From positions 1-46,100 of the IMG/VR virus record IMGVR_UViG_3300035698_023263: DNA of 46,100 bases, one strand, 5' to 3'. The notes under the pieces are model-generated. The model worked only from the letters and a program-made list of their open reading frames with translations, ran no database searches and was not told where the DNA came from. The position numbers were made by a program, and so were the translations under genes. The stretch's first letter is position 1; every line of letters begins with the position of its first letter. Positions 11,101 to 20,700 of this stretch are shown one piece after another. This DNA is from a virus.

Positions 11101-11376
11101 CAATAAGGCTGGGCCACTAGACTTGGTTCCCTGCTTACGGGTCGCCCCATAGTTGGCCGCCAATTTATCTAAGTCAGCACCCAAGGCAAGTCGCAATGAC
11201 TGCAAAGTGGCAATTCGTTCTAATTCTTGATATAACCTGGAGAGCTGGGCGCCTGGTGCATCTACTAATAAATCTCTAGACACCGTGCCCGGCTTGGTGT
11301 CCAGATTTGGCTGTGCGGTCCTAAAAAAGTCTAACAGCGCTAGTATTAATTCATTTTGTGACCGTATCCTTGCCAT
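8125..11376 (-). CDS. gpJ/gp6-like baseplate wedge protein
   Basis: The first 250 residues look like the Baseplate_J family: an N-terminal helix region with TKPGTVSRDLLVDAPG, then a helix pair with GADLDKLAANYGATR, a beta domain entered by INRGDIV, and the FGGGTQAEDDATFRSRI stretch typical of P2 gpJ and Mu gp47. The C-terminus (about 960-1083) returns to a gpJ-like alpha/beta fold with NERITVRFNLNKLIGDSTL and a repeat of nV-rich helices. Between them lie several hundred residues of inserted beta modules, making the protein far longer than the roughly 300-400 residues of simple gpJ. The ATG has AGAGGA 8 bases upstream. In the assembled particle it would form the wedge ring around the hub and pass the contraction signal to the sheath. 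Confidence 0.93.
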   Translation of the reverse strand: MARIRSQNELILALLDFFRTAQPNLDTKPGTVSRDLLVDAPGAQLSRLYQELERIATLQSLRLALGADLDKLAANYGATRKQGTKSSGPALLTFSSIDSDIPINRGDIVNSRNGATFSVQNGLVVSPVYSNTYRATASQYRSDLDLANITDEFAVEVLVEAASAGVQGNISKYNLTSTNIASVSNITNAFPFGGGTQAEDDATFRSRILAIFSGANTGTSLGYQNAVLEDPAALDAFVVEPGNSLMVRDGTQVYVDPETGDRTVISDGTGGKVDIYIFGTRLQEIIESWVYADKSNTGNPTNSANDHVLGQITEDEGKTVTQKRLDDLATGVLPNQPVNNVVSVSGSVSGNNFIAKSVDDLGRITGNYELLKDTGAYAGSVWGFDRIHWISDEIEGLPEDKTKGPYNGQDALTFTDATAITESTQRINVVNENSTVSTSNRASIQLAHSPVTNVTRVFNATTGERYVITSQNPDGTGNINETGRITISGSSLPAVSDAMQVDYTWVHDFDAYVDFDGKISNINPNPRTVQDSVDWGYSNAVRREEVTLTAAGSVLTATVTHPITAVASVNVVTQEAGSVTLVNGREAVVVSVAVANVVSVVRDSDGTDLWNTSKADGSFSGFTIFLPTDGLANYGDAVAIVYNAVDVFNADGYEGSFDSNVITIVPTTTAVAGTVVETNYISNVNILLPATTLPQLPAIRNLNGFDTVSLEGVGVQPTTHIFSSGTTIAKNLRQAPSNIALTISGSVSPGIFTLSGTTFHKVTASVFTVGTGGRTVQLSQAIKTDLDLASSASIPANLKLARVVSVENVQATSSMEVLSVDYTYDIKGYHLMDNAFFKSESVLNSSLSSTQFTLPNTIGNEANAPAVGDRLRVTFYYVLTGDTENVLFSKSGTLWSDEKFAIVDSLAISSGFTSGSSQSASLIVGNLNQPSTGARYQSNYDYIAPKPNERITVRFNLNKLIGDSTLAIEDTRPITADVLGKEATAVRIDVTMNIVLFPEFVNNSTTVQQNVQDAVTAALNATELGTVVDSSDLVVVAQGVDGVDRSRILYFNETDEAGTVLSIQAADNEYLQANDVTINIETR

Positions 11377-11393
11377 GATAAAAATCCTCTAAA

Positions 11394-11825
11394 TTATAAT
11401 GTGGTATCAAAAGTAGCGGTAGCCGACTGAAATCCTTTGGTTAGAATTCTGACTGCGACAGTAAAGTACGTCGGGTCTACAACGTTTCTGTGTACTTGAA
11501 TGTTTTGGATGGCGGCCAACAGCTCACCGGGGGTAACCCGTTGTCCATTGGCGGCCTGCTGCTTTTGCATCCGTTGTAAGGTTTCCAAATTAGATCGTAT
11601 CTGCTGTTCTACCGCAGAGCGCCTAAAGGTGGCGTCCATTACCTGGCCAACCATAGACCCAGACAATAATGAACCGTACCAAGTAAAAAAGACATTGGCA
11701 CCGATGGGAGTCATTAAAATTTTCAACACGTCCTGGATGAGCTTCTCTACGTCTTCCACTTTGCTCAAATCACCGTCGGACCCTATGACTAAATCTCCCT
11801 GGTTAATTCTTAAATCAAACGACAT
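11394..11825 (-). CDS. gp25/gpW-like baseplate wedge protein
   Basis: This 143-residue protein starts MSFDLRINQGDLVIGSDGDL and continues with a KLIQDVLKILMTPIGANVFF helix and a WYGSLLSG motif. That is the T4 gp25 / P2 gpW pattern of a conserved helix, a Thr-Pro-x-Gly turn and an aromatic-Tyr-Gly-Ser segment. The ATG at 11825 is preferred over an in-frame upstream start at 11885, because the latter would overlap the previous gene by about 50 bases and add residues that do not fit the family; AGGT lies just upstream. The middle carries a longer Gln-rich helix (about 80-105) than usual. gp25 proteins nucleate sheath assembly on the baseplate. Its place directly before the gpJ-like gene is the standard order. 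Confidence 0.88.
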   Translation of the reverse strand: MSFDLRINQGDLVIGSDGDLSKVEDVEKLIQDVLKILMTPIGANVFFTWYGSLLSGSMVGQVMDATFRRSAVEQQIRSNLETLQRMQKQQAANGQRVTPGELLAAIQNIQVHRNVVDPTYFTVAVRILTKGFQSATATFDTTL

Positions 11826-11832
11826 ATACAAC

Positions 11833-13554
11833 CTATGTAATACTACCCTTTCTTGCCAAACGAGGCGACTGCCTTGTTTGTACAAGAACTTTATCGGCGT
11901 AAGTTAAAATATTAAATAAAAGTTTTTCAAACTCTTGCAGGGTTTTAAATATTCCGGGGCGCGTACCGTTGAGCTGTTTTTGCACTTCGTCATTGATCAA
12001 TTCTGGGAAAGTATCATCCAGGCGGTGCAATGCAGAGTCATCCAGAAGACCAATCAAATACTCTATATCTATGGCCCATAATGCAGTGTAGATAGCCAGA
12101 ATGTCCACTAGCCCCAATCCAGAAACCTCCCCGGTAACAATTTCCATAATTTTCAAATTCTGTATTGCTTGTCGCCCATATTCATCCCTTTCTCTCTCTA
12201 ATTTGGTAACCGATGGAGTGAAGTCCTTCGCTGTATCGGCCACTACTGTAGTGGCGTATACGCTCTCATCTCCCACAAACTCTTCTTCCAGTTGTGATTG
12301 CCGGCTGGCTACTAATTCGGTTAGTTTCATTAGGGCAATGCTCTGCTGCTGCTTTGAAGCCTTGTTTACGCCTCCAACCGTTATTATGGTGCCTCCAAAT
12401 TCTGGACCCTCCGTTGACGGAAGAACCTGGATATCATGAGATATACGCACTTTATCAAAATCTCTAATTGATTGGTCTAATTCCAAAATCGCTACCCGTA
12501 TTGCTTTTGTTAGCATATCTACGGTTGACGTTTGAACAGAAGTAAACCCCTGAATTACATTAATTATTCCACTATCCAAAGCTACAATGGTGTCTTGCCC
12601 GCTTAAAGCTAATAGTATGGTCTTAATCCCTGCTGGGTCCGCCGTGGCCGCTGCCTTATTTTGTAATAACGTTTCGGCAGCCTTCAGGAACACTGTGTCA
12701 ACCTCTGTACTCTTTAATCTCTGCTTTATGATATATTCAAGCACAGGTCGTTTCAAAGTATGTTCCGTGTAAATCTTCGTAGACTCTTTGTCCGGTAAAA
12801 ATGGCACACAAACCCGAAGTGTCTCGGGTGTGACGGCCGTTTCTATTTCAGGAATTACAATAAATGGTTTCAGTATATGTGAAACATTCTTATATATAAA
12901 TAATGGTATGGGTAATGATGAGTCGGCTGATAAAGCTAAAGCGTAATTACCCTTAATAAGCATAACTTCAATTTCCCTTCCTGCCACGGGTTGCGTTTGC
13001 AAATCAAAAGAAAACGGATCATCTGACGGGACAGCCATCAAAAACCGCTTGGTATTTCTCATTATTGTAGCGTACACAATAGATACATCATTCTGATTTG
13101 CAAATACATTTCGCCTATTTTTGAAATCAACCTCTCTTAATTGTGATAATTGTATAATTGATGTGCCATACAAATTTAAAGTGTCATTTACACTGGTGCG
13201 GTGATCTAATGTCTCCGACTGTAAAGGATCGTGTCCAGGATTATAATATTTACCATCGGGCGAGGTTACTGGTATTCCAATCATTCTATAGAAAGCATGG
13301 GCCCTGCTTTCAACGAACCGATTTGGGTCTACATCGAGTCCAGTTAATGCTCGCCTCCCAAAGCGTTCCTGAGCCGATGCCCCTCTAACCTGAGATGTAT
13401 TGACTCCCAGTCCCGGCGCGTTAGCAATGCTACGAAACGCATCTATCTTACGCACAAACTTTGTGTACATTTGAGATACCGTTCCAACAGATTGCACATC
13501 TTCAACTGCGTCAGGTGGAACCAACTTTGGTTTTTTAGAATTACTCTCCGGCAT
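11833..13554 (-). CDS. Baseplate-region structural protein, unrecognised (573 aa)
   Basis: The ATG at 13554 lies inside the end of the previous gene (14-base overlap), which suggests coupled translation. The N-terminus is Pro/Lys-rich and short on structure, followed by mixed alpha/beta sequence and a long helical C-terminal half (about 330-573) containing ERERDEYGRQAIQNLKIMEI and a hydrophobic helix, LVDILAIYTALWAIDIEYLI, near residue 500. The hydrophobic helix is too mixed to call a membrane segment with confidence. I do not recognise the family. Location between the spike/membrane-like protein and gp25 means it is most likely a baseplate component or an assembly factor; no enzymatic motif was seen. 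Confidence 0.75.
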   Translation of the reverse strand: MPESNSKKPKLVPPDAVEDVQSVGTVSQMYTKFVRKIDAFRSIANAPGLGVNTSQVRGASAQERFGRRALTGLDVDPNRFVESRAHAFYRMIGIPVTSPDGKYYNPGHDPLQSETLDHRTSVNDTLNLYGTSIIQLSQLREVDFKNRRNVFANQNDVSIVYATIMRNTKRFLMAVPSDDPFSFDLQTQPVAGREIEVMLIKGNYALALSADSSLPIPLFIYKNVSHILKPFIVIPEIETAVTPETLRVCVPFLPDKESTKIYTEHTLKRPVLEYIIKQRLKSTEVDTVFLKAAETLLQNKAAATADPAGIKTILLALSGQDTIVALDSGIINVIQGFTSVQTSTVDMLTKAIRVAILELDQSIRDFDKVRISHDIQVLPSTEGPEFGGTIITVGGVNKASKQQQSIALMKLTELVASRQSQLEEEFVGDESVYATTVVADTAKDFTPSVTKLERERDEYGRQAIQNLKIMEIVTGEVSGLGLVDILAIYTALWAIDIEYLIGLLDDSALHRLDDTFPELINDEVQKQLNGTRPGIFKTLQEFEKLLFNILTYADKVLVQTRQSPRLARKGSIT

Positions 13555-15670
13555 TGCTCACATCCGTAGCATCACGCCTCGGCTTGATGCCAGCACCAGG
13601 CACACTGCCAACAAACGTATAAGGTACAACAATTTCTTGCACAACAGTATCTTCGTCGACATCGTCTTGGTTTAAAATCTCAGAGAAAATGTTGTTCTTC
13701 CAAGATACCTGTAACTCACCGTCGCCCCCAACACTGCTGGTTATCTCGGCCACAAACTTGCCAACATAGCCGTCCCATTCAAAATCAGAAATCTTACCCA
13801 GCGTTACCGTTCCCTTAAGCTTAGAGGCCAAATCGTCTTGACAATCTTCCGGAATGCGCGTGCTTATATTTACTCCACCAACGTCACGCAGAAGAACCTC
13901 TACACTTATTGGTCTGGTAATAAATTGCACATCGGGTTCTATTTCTATGTCGCTTTGGAACGGATCAACTGCCGCTTCGAAAACACTACAGAACGCGGCC
14001 GTGGTATCGTCACGCAATGACTCCAAACATGCAATCATCTTGTCACGGGCCTCTTCGGTCTTTTCTATAGATACGTCTTTCCGAAGCTCTGCCATTACGT
14101 TGGCCACACACGCTTGTGCTCCTGCAATATCAGGCAAGTAGTTGGGTACCTGTATAATAACAGGATCAATCTTACTATACGTGGAATTAGTTATGTCCAA
14201 CTCTTTTCGGATATCCGGAATACATCCCAAAGTCAGCAAACTGTAGCTAATCAGAGAAGCATGGTTGATATTCAATACGAAGTCCACATCGGTAACGGTG
14301 TGGCTATCGTCGGTAGTAGGCGCCGTGCCAGAATTGCTAGCATTTATGTGAATTAAGTCTTCTAGGGTTGCCTGTGTGCCATCTATGGTCAGCGGTTCAC
14401 CATTGGCTTCCCATACGGTTCCTCCCACCAAACTTAATGTACCCTCATCGTTGTCAGCGGTATCCAAGGCGTTATCCTCGTCACGAACACCTTTATACGG
14501 CTTTACAGCTACAATGGCGTTACGAACAATGATATCTCTCGGGCCGGCCACATCAGAGTCCACAAATTCACCGGGGTCATAGTCCCTAAACGTCATAGTA
14601 ACGGTGTATGGCGCTCGACGTAAAGTAGTGTCACTCTCAAATGAAACGCCCTCAGGCCAGAAGATATCACCCTCTTCGTAGATTTCTGACTGCGAACGAC
14701 TTCCACCACGATCGTCATAACTGCCATAGGTCGCCGAATATTGAGTTATGATGGACTTAAACGGATACTCTTGAGTCTCAGCATCATTGACAAACTGCCA
14801 ACTTTCCGATCTGGTAAAGAAGTCTCCACCCAGCGGGTTGGCGTTTATTTGACTGTAATAAACTAGGCGGCCCTCGGTCCCCGGAATTCCATCAGGGTTG
14901 TCCGCTACGAACGGTGGGCACACATCGTCACCACAACATTCCACATCGCCACTGCTGCCGCCACTCTTGGCACAAACAGTACGGCCACGAATATTGGCCA
15001 GTGACTCTATAATGGCAAAGATTGCGGCCAAAGCCGTGAACACGGCCATCAATGCTTCGATGATACATAACAGAGATGCAATCTTGAAGGCGGTTGCGGC
15101 GGTTGACTCGGCATCCTGTAACGTTACACCTTCTGCCAACAATACTAAGTTGCGAAGTAAATCTTCAATTATTTGCAAGATACGAGCAATAATGTATTCT
15201 ATCAGCGCCAACAACAATAGCAGCAATGCTAAAATCATAGCTAATAGGGCGAGCCATGGGAACAAATTAAGGAACGGTGGTAAACATCTTTTAATGAGTC
15301 TACGGACAGCACGGATCATAGCCCATGCATTCGGTATGGCACACAATACTTCAACGATGCACAAAATCATGTTCAGCAACGCCATGAAGAAGTTGTACAA
15401 TGATAGGAACGGAGCTATCTGGCGAAATATATCAGATAGGTATTTCAGCAAAGTGTTTGCTAGGTCGTCTACCTGAGGACTAAATGCGCCGCCCGGCCAA
15501 GGAAACGTAAGGTTATTAATGAAGTCTAATAGGTCTTCGGGAAAACCCTCTGGAAGAGAGAACCCTGGTATCGGAAGCTGAATTGGAGCAAACGGAAGCC
15601 CGAACCCCGGAATTGGTAGCGGGGGTGCTGGGCTTGGGTTCAGGTTATTGTCCAGTGGGTTACAAGGCAT
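13541..15670 (-). CDS. Baseplate-region protein with long hydrophobic helices
   Basis: The first 65 residues are rich in Pro and Phe and contain LPIPGF twice. Three strongly hydrophobic stretches follow at about residues 86-114, 133-164 (including a run of Leu) and 196-222, separated by basic loops such as RAVRRLIKR. A cysteine cluster (C233, C245, C246, C251) marks the boundary to a soluble, acidic, beta-rich domain (about 255-709). Membrane-like helices are unusual in a tail protein. Placed directly after the spike gene, the protein could insert into a host membrane during injection or form part of the central needle; this is inference. It carries no signal peptide. Alternative roles include an internal tube plug or an assembly factor. 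Confidence 0.8.
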   Translation of the reverse strand: MPCNPLDNNLNPSPAPPLPIPGFGLPFAPIQLPIPGFSLPEGFPEDLLDFINNLTFPWPGGAFSPQVDDLANTLLKYLSDIFRQIAPFLSLYNFFMALLNMILCIVEVLCAIPNAWAMIRAVRRLIKRCLPPFLNLFPWLALLAMILALLLLLLALIEYIIARILQIIEDLLRNLVLLAEGVTLQDAESTAATAFKIASLLCIIEALMAVFTALAAIFAIIESLANIRGRTVCAKSGGSSGDVECCGDDVCPPFVADNPDGIPGTEGRLVYYSQINANPLGGDFFTRSESWQFVNDAETQEYPFKSIITQYSATYGSYDDRGGSRSQSEIYEEGDIFWPEGVSFESDTTLRRAPYTVTMTFRDYDPGEFVDSDVAGPRDIIVRNAIVAVKPYKGVRDEDNALDTADNDEGTLSLVGGTVWEANGEPLTIDGTQATLEDLIHINASNSGTAPTTDDSHTVTDVDFVLNINHASLISYSLLTLGCIPDIRKELDITNSTYSKIDPVIIQVPNYLPDIAGAQACVANVMAELRKDVSIEKTEEARDKMIACLESLRDDTTAAFCSVFEAAVDPFQSDIEIEPDVQFITRPISVEVLLRDVGGVNISTRIPEDCQDDLASKLKGTVTLGKISDFEWDGYVGKFVAEITSSVGGDGELQVSWKNNIFSEILNQDDVDEDTVVQEIVVPYTFVGSVPGAGIKPRRDATDVSNAGE

Positions 15671-15684
15671 ATCTTCTTTCTCTC

Positions 15685-17769
15685 TTAAGCAAGTTCCTTT
15701 GCCATCGTTCTCTTAATCCATCTTCCTTCGGCGCTCTCGTAGTAGAACCCGATGTTTGGAGCTTCGAACATTATATTAGTATTAGACTTAAATACCATGT
15801 CCTGCTGAGACATGATTTCACATCGACCATAGGTAGCCATAGCTAGGCCCTGGTGATCAATACGGATTACAGTGAGCTGGCCATCACTCTTAATTACTCT
15901 TATATCCAAAGCGCCAGACCTGGCAGCATCATTTTCACTCGCGAACCTATCGTCCACATCACCCAGGCCGTGACCTCCGATCTGTACCAGCATGTCGCCG
16001 TCCAAACTAGCACAATAACTTATGCCGCGTTTGTCTCGACCAATGGTGCTCACTATACTTCCAGCCGTGTCAAGCCATAATGACTGACGATCTACGGTGT
16101 TGGCCCCAATGTTCATAGATAAAAATCCATCCATACTTATGGTGCCGCTTCGGCCACCAGCATTGGCTTCGGGACCATTGACCAGTATCTCATTTGTTAC
16201 AATGTCGTCTTGCTGAATTGGTCGAGTGGCGTCTTGTTTGTTAAGCCTGGAGTCAGGCATGTACCGAACTAACAATCCTCCTGGATCAGTTTCAACACGG
16301 GCTTTAGTGAACTGATAGCCGGCGAGCAATATGTTGTGGAATGATGTGTTTAGCTTAACTGGCTCTCCTAGGAACCACTCCACAGGGCCGGCCTCCCCCT
16401 CTTCTCCCTTTAGAGTAATTCCTCGTAATGCCCCATCGGTTCCAGAATGACCATAAGCTTCCAAGAAAATATCTACACCTTCATCTTCTAAAATAAAAGT
16501 GTTTGGGTCCGCTATATCTTTATTCTCATACGCCAAGGTAGAGGATAAGATGTATCTTGTTGGCAGCGGGACGTTTCCTATTTCAGAAGAAGACGGAACG
16601 TTTATTTTGAACTGGCCTTCTTTATCTACGTCCACAAAGAACGTCGATCGTGCCCGAGCGTAGTTCTTCTTTCGAGCTTCAGCATCGCTCGCTAGAGGAA
16701 CCGCAAATAAACCATCCGGCTCTGACGGGTTGGGTTTTCTGGCATTTATTTCAAAATGATAAGCTAGTGCCCTGCGGTGTGATGCTCTAATTTTTTTGAA
16801 AGCATCGGAGCGATCATTATTATCAACAAAACTAATCTCTCTGCCCAGCGGCAAAATAGACCTATTCAAATCTATTATGTTACCAAAGGTATCTACGCCC
16901 GTTCCCTTAGTTATCTCCAGCAAATGGTTGGGCCAATGTAAATTCAAGGCAAAAGTATTATCTCGGCTCTCTGGCCTTAATGCCTTTTGGATTGTCTTAA
17001 GGTCCTGATGGAATTCGCCGCTATATTTATCTATTTCCGTTTCATCTGCCTCAAAGTCTAGTCCCGTTATATCATCAAACTCATATGTAATCTCCCTGTT
17101 TTCAACTAATGAGAGGTTACGAACTACACCACTTAATGTAGCTCCGGAGACGATGCTGGCCGGGTCCATACCTACGCGCCACAAATTATCATCATAATTA
17201 TGTGAATATAAAATTGACCCTTCTACGTTTCGTAACGAGTTGAAATTGATATCCCTCTTTGTGGTGCCCCGCACAGCTCTGTGCGCAGCAGTAAAGGCCA
17301 TCTCGTTTCCAAAATTATGACTAATGATATTTCGTTTGGGGTCAAGATGCTGAGAGCTGGTGGGCGTGCCGGCAACAATTCCTTCTTCTGGGTCTAAATA
17401 TAAACGATTGGCTGCATCGTTGGTCTGAAACAACAAACGCCCAGGCAGCAATTCACCCATAATGTTGCTGGAAATCCCACCCTTCCCCGATGTATTCTTA
17501 TTAGGGAATATATTGTCTGGTTTTTCAAATCCAGAAATAAACCATTCGCCTTGACCTTGTTCTATGGTGACCGGCGTTTTCGGCTCAGGATACCCGCCCA
17601 TAAAAGCACCGTCCGGAGAACAAAACGCAATAGGTAGGCTGACTGTATGGGTATTCTCATCAGAAGATACAGATGTGCCGTCATCTAATTTGACAACTAC
17701 TTTGCCACCACCAAGATACTTGATAATGGTGCCTCTTCTCTTGAGACCTACAAGACCACCAGTTGGCAT
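15685..17769 (-). CDS. Central spike protein with N-terminal OB fold (gp5/gpV-like)
   Basis: Residues 1-90 form an OB-fold-like barrel: RRGTIIKYLGGGKVVVKLDDG, then VSLPIAFCSPDGAFMGGYP and EWFISGFEKPDN. This is the arrangement at the start of phage spike proteins such as P2 gpV and T4 gp5. The middle is long and contains mixed beta sequence; the last 140 residues have repeating short strands (SMDGFLSMNIGAN, DGDMLVQIGGHG) that fit a trimeric beta-helical needle. No lysozyme catalytic motif was seen, unlike T4 gp5. The ATG overlaps the hub stop by one base (TAATG), with GGGAG upstream. The hub-spike gene order supports the call. The tip would pierce the outer membrane during contraction. Confidence 0.8.
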   Translation of the reverse strand: MPTGGLVGLKRRGTIIKYLGGGKVVVKLDDGTSVSSDENTHTVSLPIAFCSPDGAFMGGYPEPKTPVTIEQGQGEWFISGFEKPDNIFPNKNTSGKGGISSNIMGELLPGRLLFQTNDAANRLYLDPEEGIVAGTPTSSQHLDPKRNIISHNFGNEMAFTAAHRAVRGTTKRDINFNSLRNVEGSILYSHNYDDNLWRVGMDPASIVSGATLSGVVRNLSLVENREITYEFDDITGLDFEADETEIDKYSGEFHQDLKTIQKALRPESRDNTFALNLHWPNHLLEITKGTGVDTFGNIIDLNRSILPLGREISFVDNNDRSDAFKKIRASHRRALAYHFEINARKPNPSEPDGLFAVPLASDAEARKKNYARARSTFFVDVDKEGQFKINVPSSSEIGNVPLPTRYILSSTLAYENKDIADPNTFILEDEGVDIFLEAYGHSGTDGALRGITLKGEEGEAGPVEWFLGEPVKLNTSFHNILLAGYQFTKARVETDPGGLLVRYMPDSRLNKQDATRPIQQDDIVTNEILVNGPEANAGGRSGTISMDGFLSMNIGANTVDRQSLWLDTAGSIVSTIGRDKRGISYCASLDGDMLVQIGGHGLGDVDDRFASENDAARSGALDIRVIKSDGQLTVIRIDHQGLAMATYGRCEIMSQQDMVFKSNTNIMFEAPNIGFYYESAEGRWIKRTMAKELA

Positions 17770-20700
17770 TAGAGACTCCCATCCTCAAACGGACTTTTAC
17801 CAAAACCTCCTGGGACAATGCCAGGTCGTTGTGCTTGCTTTTGTGCTTCATGCACGGCGGCATGCTCCGCCTGCCCCGCTTGAGACTCTTGCTGATCAAT
17901 AACTTTGGCGGTCTCCGCTGTTGGCTTCTTATTCTTGAACACTACCCATATGTCCAAAATGCTTGAGTATAATGCTTTTTCTTCTGGTTGAATATTGTAA
18001 GTTTGGGACGTTACGTCTTGAGTTATGCCTGGGGCAGCTGGCGAGCCTGACAGTACTTCTCGGGACATCTGCCAAGCTTGTCCAGAAGGTGAACGTGGAT
18101 TAGTCTCGTCTACTGAGATAACGCTTACTTTCTTCTCTACATCGGCAATCTTTAGGCCTTCTTGGATCGGATCGGGTTGACTTCCAGTAATGGCGCCTGC
18201 AACGGCCTGCACCCCTTGTGCTACTAAAGTAGTTCCAGTCGACTCTCCTGTAGACTCAGGTCCAAACCGTCTCTTGGACGGAGTCTTGAGCCAGCTTATA
18301 ACCTCATTAGCTACAGCCTCCAAGTTGGCATCTGCCGTTGTCCCCTTGCTGGCATTATAATATTGTCTAATCTCAATATTAGTTTCTTTATTTAAACCGG
18401 TTTCGGCGCCGGCTAATGTTGTAAGCATGCTGGTGAGTACCTTTCTGTTCTGATCTCCGTACTTGCCTTCTACTAATTGGGTTAAAGGATCGAAATCATA
18501 CCCAGTTTCAAATGGAACCAACCCATCTGTTATTAAAACTCCCAAAGGCTGACTACCATTGGCGGCACCACTGCGAATATGCTTCACCAAATTGGCCTGG
18601 TGCCGTTTCGAGTACAATCCTTTTCCTACTATATCAAGCATGGTTGGAAAATATTCGCCTGGATTGTGACCGTAGGTCAAAGTTAAACTTGTGGTGAATA
18701 CGCCACCAAAATCAAAATTGTGCGATACCCCTTCTACATAAAATAATAAATCCCTACTCTCAATATAAATAACCTCTCCAGGTTGCATAAATTCATTTCC
18801 AGAAATCGTTACCGTGCCACTAATTATCTTTCTTCTTTGTTCATTCAGCATCCACGTAGCTAGCGGTGCAGCCTGAGACTCGGGGTTGGAGATGAATGGG
18901 GCGGGACGTGCTTGCCCCACCTTAAACCCATACATTCTCCACAAATCATAATCCACACCAATAGCAGATGCTAATCCGTTGCTGGAGCCCTTGCCGCGGC
19001 CAAAATTCAAACTGGCCGGAGGCTCTTTGTACCCCTCTCCAAAAAGACCGTTAACCTCAATGGTGGTAAACTCCGGCGGCTTCTCGGAAATGTTCCATGA
19101 AATGATTTGGTTTTCTTTGATAATATACCGTCCGCCTGAGCCTGGACCTAAATCATCTTCTTCTTCGTCCTCAATCATGTGCTCAATAATGGAGGGAATT
19201 TCCGTCTTCTTATTTAAGAATGGGAATAAAGCCGCCTTGCCTGCTTTCGGGTCATTATTAATCAGAATACCCTGTTCTAAGTTTTTGATAGCATTGGAAA
19301 GTGACTTTAACAAACTCTGCCGCTCGGTCATGAATTGCGAAACCTCTTTAACTACCTTCAGCACATCGCCCTGAGTACGAGTACCACCCCTAGCATTAGA
19401 GAATAGCTCCGTCATACTAGGGACCTTCATGCCTTTTCTTAATCTAAGACGGCCCGCAATACGCTCGTACCTTTGAGACACAGGAGGCTTTACCTGCTGA
19501 AAACTTTCTTTATTAAAAACCGCTTTCAGTTGAGCATTATGATTAAATAAAGCCTGTTGTCTGGCCTGCCCAGCTATGGATGAGCTTATCTTTTTCAATG
19601 GAGATTTCTCTACATCTTCCCTGGCATCAGGTTGTGACTGCTGAACCATGGCTCTGATGTTGAAGGGCTGGCCGCCGAAGAACCCAGTGGTTTCGCTAGT
19701 TAGGAAAGTGAACACAAAGTTGGCTCCAGGCCCTAAAGCCAAAGCCGTAGTAGGTCCACTTAAGAACTTGACCGTCGCAGCATCATTATCAATGCCCAAT
19801 GCCGTGGCCCGCAACCTAAGCTCATCCTCAATGATCTCCAGCCGCTCCATCAGTCCTTCTGCTTGATTTACAAATAATGCCTCTAGCTGCTTGGGGTATA
19901 GCCGACGCCTATCTGCCACCATACGGTAAAACACAGAGCTTGGCATTTTGTTAAATCCTGGAGGCCGAGCCTGGATGTGTCCCTGGGTATCAGCAAAAAC
20001 CTCCAACCCTAAAATGCCAGCTACAGTTCCTATCTGAGTAAATGTATCAGAATATTCTGATTTAAATAATTCCATCCGGCCGGCTAATGCTTTCTCAAAA
20101 GCCTGAATGTCATAATCTTTATCATACTGATCGTCTACAATAAATAAGTTCTGATCTTCATTTGATTTTACTTTCCATAAACGCCTTTGCGTTAAATATT
20201 TTATTTTCTTTCTTAGCTGGGCCCTTTGGGCGGCGCGAGCATCCTCACCAATTTCATTACCAGCTCCGGAATACGCTGGATCATACGAAAAGTCATCTTG
20301 CCAAATTCTGAAATTTCCATCATTAGTATTTGACTGCCCCAAAGCTCTTACTAGTTCTTTTTGATGCTCCATCAATTGGGAGTCTAAAGCCCTTATTTGG
20401 CCCAAAGCAGTTCCTACCTCCGGATTGGAGGTGGTCATTGCTGGCCGTGCTTTCCTAAGTTCCGCAATGCTGCTACTAGTTAAGGTTCCGCTAAGATCAA
20501 CATTGAAAATATTAGGGTTGCCAGAAAAGTCGGCGGTTACGGCCGTTATGGTATCAAACAACGTGGCTCGCTCACTAATGATTTTCGACATCTTAGAAGA
20601 AGCTACCTGGGTGCTGAATTGGCCTTGCAACAAGAATTTGAGACTGCGCTCATTCACTATTAGCTTTTTGAACGGAATAAAATTACCCCAGGTGAGGTTG

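Noticed and set aside
14898-15476. Plus-strand open frame of 192 codons
   Set aside because: Antisense to the hydrophobic 709-residue protein. Its Asn/Ser/Ala-rich sequence is the expected mirror of Leu/Ile/Ala codons.
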